From NCBI GenBank assembly GCA_019722365.1, contig JADFUC010000516.1:1-64000 (forward strand): DNA of 64,000 nt, given 5' to 3'. The stretch comes from Lithospermum erythrorhizon. Its lineage: Eukaryota > Streptophyta > Magnoliopsida > Boraginales > Boraginaceae. Shown here piece by piece: positions 56,849 through 64,000 of the stretch. The notes beneath the pieces were generated by a model. It was given only the letters and a program-made list of their open reading frames with translations, was not told where the DNA came from and did no database searches. The position numbers and the translations under genes were made by a program. The stretch's first letter is position 1, and each line of letters opens with the position of its first letter.

Positions 56849-58940
56849 TCCTTTGATTAAATTTTAGAATATTTTAAGATTATGACGTAATATAAGGCGT
56901 GCATGTTACTAACGTAGCAAAAATGTCTTATAGAGATTTTTTTAGATAATATTTTAATCACTTGAGAATATTATGAAATCTATTTATATGTATGAAGCTT
57001 GTCGCAAACATGTCTTAATTAGTTCAAATTAACGTTCAAACTTAATAAATATGTTAGGTCTTAACTATAAATGCGCATCGAAGCTTCTGGCGTCGTTAAA
57101 TTAGATAATGTATGGCGGTATGTGACGTTTGTTGACATTTTCCATTATAAATTAGAATATTCCATAATCGATTTCCTGATTCGTTTTCCTTGTCATAAAA
57201 TTTCTCCCAAAATGCACCAAGTGATAACCTTGAACCCTTTAAGCTTGATAGTTTTATAGAATGCTTATTGGAACTATAGTCTGATTTGTAATATATGTAC
57301 TTTTTTATATAATTACTTTAATTTTTGTGTAGTTATTAATATATATATTATTGTAATCGTTGATGAAGCAGGAAATACACGAAGATTTTACTTCATGAAG
57401 CTAGGGTTGATTACAGCTTATTAGTGGAATTTACAAATTGAAAGTTTTAGATAGAGTTTTGATATGATTGAATGGCACAAGTGACAATAATGAAGAACAC
57501 TGAAATTATTCTTTCACCAAGCGGCTGGAATTTGTGCAAGCAAACAACATGGTATGGGGAGAGTTCATGGATTTCGAAATGTATCATGAATTCTGTGAAG
57601 ATCTGGATCGCATGATTATCTCCTTTCGGGTCTCAATTTGTGGTCTCGATGGCGTTGTTAGAACCTAATACCATATCAGGAGACTTTAATGTTTGAATAA
57701 ATTATGTAGACTTTAAGGTTTGAATAAATTATGGTGTATTTTTTTATGTTTTAATTTTTAATTTGGTAATGAAAATGAAAATTACGGAATCTTTGACATA
57801 TATGTGACGTCTTGAGATATTAATTTAAGTAGGAATATTTCTAACATCCATGTACATGGCATTAAGAAGAAACATTAATTTAATTAAATATTGATATAAA
57901 ATTGTTGATTAAAAGCAATTTGAAATTAATATCATAATTGATATTGCTAATTAAAGTGTAGCGTCTAAGCGTACCCATTAGAAAATTGAATTTAATTTAA
58001 ATATTCTGAGCGTCCACCAGAACATACGCATTAGAAAATTATATCATAATTAATATCATAATTGATATAAAATTGTTGATTAAATGAAAATTTATGAATA
58101 AATTATTTACCTAGCGTCATATTAATGAGACAAATAATTTAATTAATTTTATAAATAATTTAAATGTTTATTACATTTAATCTAATGTCCTACGCAAATG
58201 TCATTATCTAAGTTTTAGGAAAAAATGGTACAATTAAAGAATTTAGTTAATATTGATATGAGGCATATTAAGTTAAATAAAGTTAATTTGAAATAACGAA
58301 TAAATAATTATTAAAAGCGTCATACTAATGACAGAAACTATTAAATTATTTTCTAAATAATTTAATTTTATTCAAGTAAAATCTAACGTCTCATAAATGC
58401 CACATTCTAAGAAAAATGATAAATTAGTTAATAATAATATGATATATTATAGAAAATTATATTATTATTGTTGTTAATTGTACATAACGTCACAATTACA
58501 TTCTGAGACAAAAAATTAGATTTCTCACCTTATCGAATTTGGCAAGATAATATGTAAGCGTCCGCGATTGTATCATACGGTTTATTAAAGCGTAGCGTTT
58601 GATTGGCGTATTTGTTTGCAGGGAAAAGAGCGTGACGTTTTAATGGCATTGTGACACCGCAAAAACTCTGTGGCGATTTTTATGGCGGGATATTTTCGGC
58701 GGGTATTATGCCCTGACAACGTCATAGTATTTTCTTGGGGAAAACTATTATGCCCATGAAATGTCATTATATTGCCGGTACTTTTTGCAGGCGCGGGTTT
58801 TGTGTCGGTGAACACGTTGCGGTAATATCCGCAGCTCACGACATTTGTGTGACGGTTTATAATATGTCACATTTGCTGCGTTTTACAGTAGTCTTACGTC
58901 GAATTTTAATTGTCGTTTGACTTTTTTGAAATTGTACTTT
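56849..58940. other. Region with dispersed GCGTCA/TGACGC-like motifs, probable DNA-transposon remnant
   Basis: The motif of the neighbouring array recurs without tandem order: tgtgacgttt (57120), agcgtctaagcg (57960), gagcgtccacc (58008), agcgtcatattaatgag (58113), agcgtcatactaatgac (58316), taacgtcacaatta (58485), gcgtgacgtttt (58629), tgtgacggttta (58850). Several show a gcgtca...taatgac dyad. A GC-rich block fills 58555-58920. No transposase frame and no CACTA-type terminus was found, so the class is not settled. Confidence 0.45.
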
Positions 58941-61534
58941 GCCCGTCAATTGATAAATATTCCTTATTCACAAAATATAAAATTATATAATTAGATTTGT
59001 CTTTAAAATACTTTCACAATATTAAATTTTTAATAATATAGTAAAAATTAATTAAAGATTAAAAATTTAGCTCGATATGTAAGAAATACAGTTTAAATGG
59101 ATTGGAGTTATATTATATTTGTCTATATGAATAAACTAGTAAACTACTACTACTCATAGCATATTCTACTAATACTGATTAAACTAAATCGATAATAGGT
59201 AGACATGTAACACAAGAGAGTTATTGAGAGTTTCTTACTGAAACTGCTTTTGAATCTTGCACAAAGGAAATAAAATAAATTCAAAGATTTAACGAGTATT
59301 AGAAACATTTAATATGATCATTATAAAGATACAAAAAATATTTTTTAAGAATGTTTATCACAAAAGATGATAGTACAATTTTAGAGTTTGATGGTCGACT
59401 TTCTAATTTTTAACTCTTGTAATTTTATTTATGTTGAACAATATTCCGTAAAAATATATCAATAATATATTTTACTATTTAATTGTTAATAAAAAATATA
59501 TTAAAGTTATATGTCTCATTTAAGACTATAAAATTATTAATTTTCAACATAAAAAATTAAATTATACATTCCTTTTTAGAAGAAGGGAGTATACAATAAC
59601 ATTAAATATATGCAAACATTGAATACATTTGAAGTTATTTTTTAGGAATGTAATATATGGCCAATAAAAAAATAAATTCATGTCTGTCAATCATTTAAAA
59701 GTGATGATGGCCAATAAAAAAATAAATTCATGTCTGTCAATCCTCATTTAAAAGTGATGCTTCTTAAAGTATGGAATTTTCAGCACCTTCAGCCTATGTA
59801 ATATCGTTCATCTCGAATTAGCCCTTTCGACAATCTTTTTCATGTTAATAAGATACAAATTCATTAAAAAATATGAGCAGACTGTCAGCTTCTCACATAA
59901 GTTTATTACACATTCTGATTAAAAATGAAGGACATTTTGAAATATTTTAAAGTAATATTTGAAGTCTTTATTTTTTAAAACACTAAATCCTCAAACTTCG
60001 GCCCATTAGCCTCAGAGCAAAAGCCCTCCCCACCGCTCCTCGGTGGCTTACTCCGCTACCGCCTCACTCAATGATATGCAGCGCCTACTTCAATGATTTC
60101 CTCCCTACCTAAGCCTTCAAATCCACTTCGGCCCACTTCCCAGAAGCTCCGATGACTTCCTTATCCTCCTTTTATTATTATGCCGCCCCTTCCTTGGAAA
60201 ACTCACTCCCAAAAAAATTGCATCAGTACCTGCATCGCTCATCGATCCAGTACCCTGCGTAAAAAAGTATACAACGATACCTTACAGCAACAAAGCATGA
60301 ATTTCTCTGACCACAAACAAAGAACCACCCCAAAAAACACCACAACTAAGTCAACTTCACAAAATAAACCAAAGCTTACATTTTTTGTTTTATTTAATTA
60401 AAAACGAGCTAAACCAAATTAGTAGAACACCGAAATTTGGAGTATTACTAGAAAATACTCATAGGAATATTGAGGCGACTTCCCTTGATAATCGAGAAAC
60501 TGACAATGCAAATAAGCGACTAAATCAACTCCACTGACAAAGTAAACAAAAGCTTGATTTACTTGATTATTCCTTGGGATGAATTTCCCAGCCGATTGAG
60601 ATATGGCCAATAATCTCCGCGGAATCTCAATTTACCAGCGTAATCAACATCCTATAGAAAAGTCTCTATTTGACCCAGAGACGAGCTTAAATAGGTGGTC
60701 AATAATCCTTTTTCGGTTGTTGTCTGTTCGATTTGATTTGGATTTAGGTTTGAGTTAATTTTGAGACCTCGTTTGAGGCTCACAAAAATTAAGTCACGTG
60801 ACTAGATCTAATACATGTAATTTCAATGAAGTCATTTTAGATTAATTATATAATTTATATACGCATTAGCTTATAATACCTCACTTGGAAAATATCAATG
60901 AACAAAGTTATATTGAAATTACATCCTTAAAATATAAACACCTTAAATACTACAAGATCTTAAAGGATAATAAATAAAAATTGAAATCTACATAAAATTT
61001 AGAAATCATTCGGTTAAACCGGTTATTTAATTAAACCTAATTAGTTAGGTTACCGTAGAACACAAATACAAACCGATTCAGAAAATTTAAGTTATTTTAG
61101 GAATCGGTTTGATGCTGATTCGGCTAGGTTCGGTTTTGTGCACAACCTACAGGGTGGGGTGTGTAAAAAGAAGATGAGGGTGAGTATATTTTTAGTTTTT
61201 ATTTGTTTTAGAATATTTTAAAATGTACCCTTCTTTTTATTTGTAGTGTTTGAGGAAATTTTAAGGGTAAAATAGTCCTTTCGTATTTTGTAATGAATTT
61301 ATATTTGTTTAAATATGAAGATTAGGGTTATAGGGGGCATTTGAGACAACAAAATCGGAGTTTAGGGGCGGGGCGAACAAGAAAAATAGTATAGAGGGCA
61401 AGGCGGACAAGAGCGAAAGCTCGAGGCTGACAGTTGAAGTTAAGCGCGCAGTATATGGGAAAACATAAAATAAGTCATTATCAATTACCAAATCCATATT
61501 AGAATCCTTTAATGATGATAATATATTACTCATA
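58941..61534. other. AT-rich intergenic region
   Basis: No recognisable gene. Contents: a 50-bp tandem duplication (59657-59759), a GC-richer block at about 60000-60170, an accggtt/aaccgg-rich short repeat at about 61010-61135 reminiscent of plant hAT-like sequences, and at about 61320-61400 text resembling the right arm of the hairpin that follows. Confidence 0.5.
59657..59759 (+). repeat. 50-bp tandem duplication
   Basis: Copy 1 59657-59706 and copy 2 59707-59759 both start atggccaataaaaaaataaa and end aaagtgatg; copy 2 has a 3-base insertion (cct in tcctcattt). Confidence 0.95.
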
Positions 61535-62652
61535 TCTTAGTATAGCCTAATTAGCTGTTTTCCTCTTAACTATGCGTTTGCGTTCGGTTGTCCTAAATTT
61601 TGCGATCTTTGTCAGAACTTTTGCCTATGCTTTCATTTTTCATGTACCTTCATTACTTTCTATTTTGTCTCGACTGTCCCCTCATCTCATTTTTTCACAT
61701 TTAAAATTAATTTTTCAGCTAAACAACTTAAATATTTATTTTGTCACCAATGCTACCTTAGTATAAAGGACTAAGTATAGAGGGACACGTTAAAATATTT
61801 TACAAAATTATAATAAAACCCCACCACTTTGTTCTTCGACCTCCCCTTCTACCCCGTCAATCCCCACAAACTTTCACCAACCGTAGAATTTCTTCTTTGG
61901 CCTTTTCTTATACCCACTTACCCCTTCTCCCCACCCCAAACTTCTCACTGCTGAAACTTTTATACTAAACTTTCTGACCACAAATTTTTCTTGTGCTTCC
62001 CTTTACCCTTATCCCTTTTTAACTTTCCCATGAACTTTCACAAATTTGACATTATTGGTTGAGTGAAAGTTCAAGGAAAGAAGGATTTAGGGGAAAAGAC
62101 CGAGGGGGTAGGGGATATAGGGTGGGGTATGAAAAATTTGTGGTGTAAGCTCGGTAAAGGAGGGTGGGGGTGGAGATAGGGTGGGGTGTGTCGAAAAATT
62201 ATGATTGAAGTGAAAGTTGAAGAGAAAAGTTTAGGAGGAGGAGATGTTGAGGCGAGGTGAGGTGTGACAAGAAGAAATTTGCGATTGGTGGTTTGAGGGG
62301 CAAAGTTTGAGGGAGGGATGAGAGGTAAAGGTGAGGTATGTCAGAACAAAGTGATGGGTTTTATTTCAATTATATAAAATATTTTAAATGTGTTTCCTAT
62401 ACATTAGTCTATATATTTCAGTGTAGCGTTAGGGACAAAATAGTTATTTAAGTTTGTTAGCCGAAAAGATGAATTTTAAATGTGAAAAAATGGGATGAGG
62501 GGCGATCGAGACAAGATGGAAACTTGAGGCGAACTGAAAAAGATAGAGAAATGCAGTGACTGGCTTGTGGTCATGATCTGAGTGGGCAAAATTGAGCATA
62601 AACTCGCTGGATTCGGGGAGGCTTGGCTAATTAGCCCTTAGTATATAATAAG
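61535..62652. repeat. 1.1-kb imperfect inverted repeat (hairpin) with skewed arms
   Basis: The left arm (about 61535-62040) and the reverse complement of the right arm (about 62060-62652) match in order: ctaattagc, ttttgtctcga, cccctcat, attttttcacatttaaaatt, aacttaaata, attttgtc, taaaatatttta, ccactttgttc/tcactttgttc, ccctta-rich tracts, and gaactttcac at the centre. The left arm is CT-rich and the right arm GA-rich. No coding frame. It looks like a foldback or MULE/MITE-type element. Confidence 0.8.
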
Positions 62653-64000
62653 AGTGCTTGTGGTGTGCACCGGTAATCATACGTCTAAAAAAGCGCGTAA
62701 CAAATTTTTTTTGTTTTTGCATTTTTTTCCTATTTTTCTTTAATACGATAAAATTATCTCTTCACGATTATATAATAAACTCTCTAAGATTATATGTTTG
62801 GCCGTTTCCGACTCGGGATAGGGTGCTAAATTAATAATTCGTGTTTTGTTTTCGTTCTTTTTTCATTTTTTTTTTCTTTTTGTTTTTGTAATTAATTTAC
62901 TCACAGAAACTCGATAAGTGTACTTTCGACATGCGCTTCACCGGACGGTCATACGTTAAACATTTTGTGGCTACCATTTTCGTTTTTTTTTTTCTTTAGT
63001 TTTTTTGAAACTCGATAAATTAATACTTGATTATTTTATAAACCTCCCAAGATAATATTTTTTATAAACCCTACAAGGATAGGTTCTTAGAATTAATAAT
63101 TCGTTCATTTTCAATTTTAAATCACCAATTTATAGCCTATGCTCCAAATATCAATTCTGACTTCAAACTTGGAATTAACACTTTTCAACTTTAACTCCGC
63201 TTTAATCGATTTTAAATCGCTTGATTTAACATCGCAATATAATAAGGTCCCAATTAAACTCCACCTGCGTTTAAGTCTTAGAAAAATATCACTCGAAAAG
63301 TCAGCGAAACCTAGAAAAGTCAACTTCGTCACCCAACATCCTCAGAAGCGACCTCTAAATCGTGGTCGTCACTTATATAAATGCATGCCGTCCATAACAA
63401 ACTAAGATCCGTATAAAATTGAATTATATAAAAAGTCAAGCTTGAAAGTCAACCCTCAAAATCAACCAAAGCGTATCTTAGCACACCGAAAAATGGTAAG
63501 GGAAAGAGGTTGGGAAGTCTTCTGAAACAACGAAGAACTTTGTAATGCGATAAAGTGAAGAAATGGAAGAAAGAAAAAATTTTGGGTTTGCTTCAGAGAG
63601 AGAATCTCGGCCAAATGGAATGGAAGGAAGATATTTTTATGTTTTTAGATGATAAGGATGAAGATGAGTTACTTAACTCTTAAGTCATGAAAAACATGGA
63701 GTTCGTTGAAATCAACAGCGAATCGAGTTATCGACGATTTAATTATCCTTCTTCGAATTATCTGAGCTATTACTACTAAATTATAAATGTAATCGGCTCA
63801 AATAATCTAAATAATATCATCGAAATTATTTATCTTATCGCAGTCCACATACGTCGACCGAAAATTTTAAATTTTAATTTTTTTCAGTAGCGGGTTATTC
63901 TGATCCTAAAGCTGCAATAAATTTAAATAAATTTAGTAACTCAATGATACAACGGTAACCGCATGTCGCATATGAATGTAAAAAACAAAACACTAGATAC
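62653..64000. other. AT-rich region with probable transposon and LTR remnants
   Basis: At about 62760-63080 the text has aaactctctaagattatatg, aactcgataa and acctcccaagataatat, phrases I associate with a common plant DNA-transposon repeat; this is weakly supported. From about 63300 the phrases aaaagtcaacttcg, aaaaagtcaagcttgaaag and a GA-rich block at 63500-63620 resemble the chromovirus LTR at 50.1-50.3 kb. No gene recognised. Confidence 0.35.

Noticed and set aside
55000..58940. CACTA transposon with complete termini
   Set aside because: Subterminal-like repeats are present, but no CACTA...TAGTG ends or 3-bp duplication could be found, so the class was not assigned.

Overview
The window is nuclear DNA of a flowering plant, probably a eudicot. 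It is AT-rich, contains spliced genes of plant-only families, and is dominated by Ty1/copia and Ty3/gypsy LTR retrotransposons of plant types. Species was not determined. Only two host protein genes can be supported: a DUF506 (PDDEXK-like) gene at about 34.0-36.8 kb on the + strand and an adenylate isopentenyltransferase (IPT, cytokinin synthesis) gene at about 53.7-55.0 kb on the - strand. No rRNA, tRNA, CRISPR or bacterial-type features were seen.

Layout. 1-7.0 kb: decayed - strand copia element (RNase H, RT, integrase and protease remnants, a long non-coding leader, and an LTR) sitting inside a gypsy LTR (7.0-8.0 kb). 8.0-12.9 kb: AT-rich intergenic DNA. 12.9-14.6 kb: a second, related gypsy LTR. 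15.2-16.6 kb: copia-LTR-like and hAT-like repeats. About 16.6-32.8 kb: a Tat-type gypsy element on the - strand that keeps gag and protease, shows no RT/RNase H/integrase, and carries an antisense plant mobile domain (PMD) pseudogene; it is split by an 8.6-kb copia element (20.4-29.1 kb) with both LTRs, PBS and PPT.

33.3-36.8 kb: the DUF506 gene, with TATA box, uORF-bearing leader, three exons and a mariner-like MITE in intron 2. 36.9-46.4 kb: a three-level nest. Long inverted arms (foldback element) enclose a copia element with AATAT target duplication, whose 5' LTR is split by a 3.9-kb non-autonomous LTR element with AGTTA target duplication. 46.4-52.9 kb: an older relative of that short element, interrupted by a chromovirus (Del/Tekay-like) LTR.

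53.6-55.0 kb: IPT with one intron. 55.5-56.9 kb: an array of about 21 monomers of about 62 bp carrying a CGTCA motif, starting about 570 bp upstream of IPT; the same motif is scattered to 58.9 kb. 61.5-62.65 kb: a 1.1-kb imperfect hairpin with strongly purine/pyrimidine-skewed arms. The rest to 64 kb is AT-rich with probable repeat remnants.

All coordinates of repeats were read by eye; boundaries marked approximate may be off by tens of bases. No alignment or database search was run.
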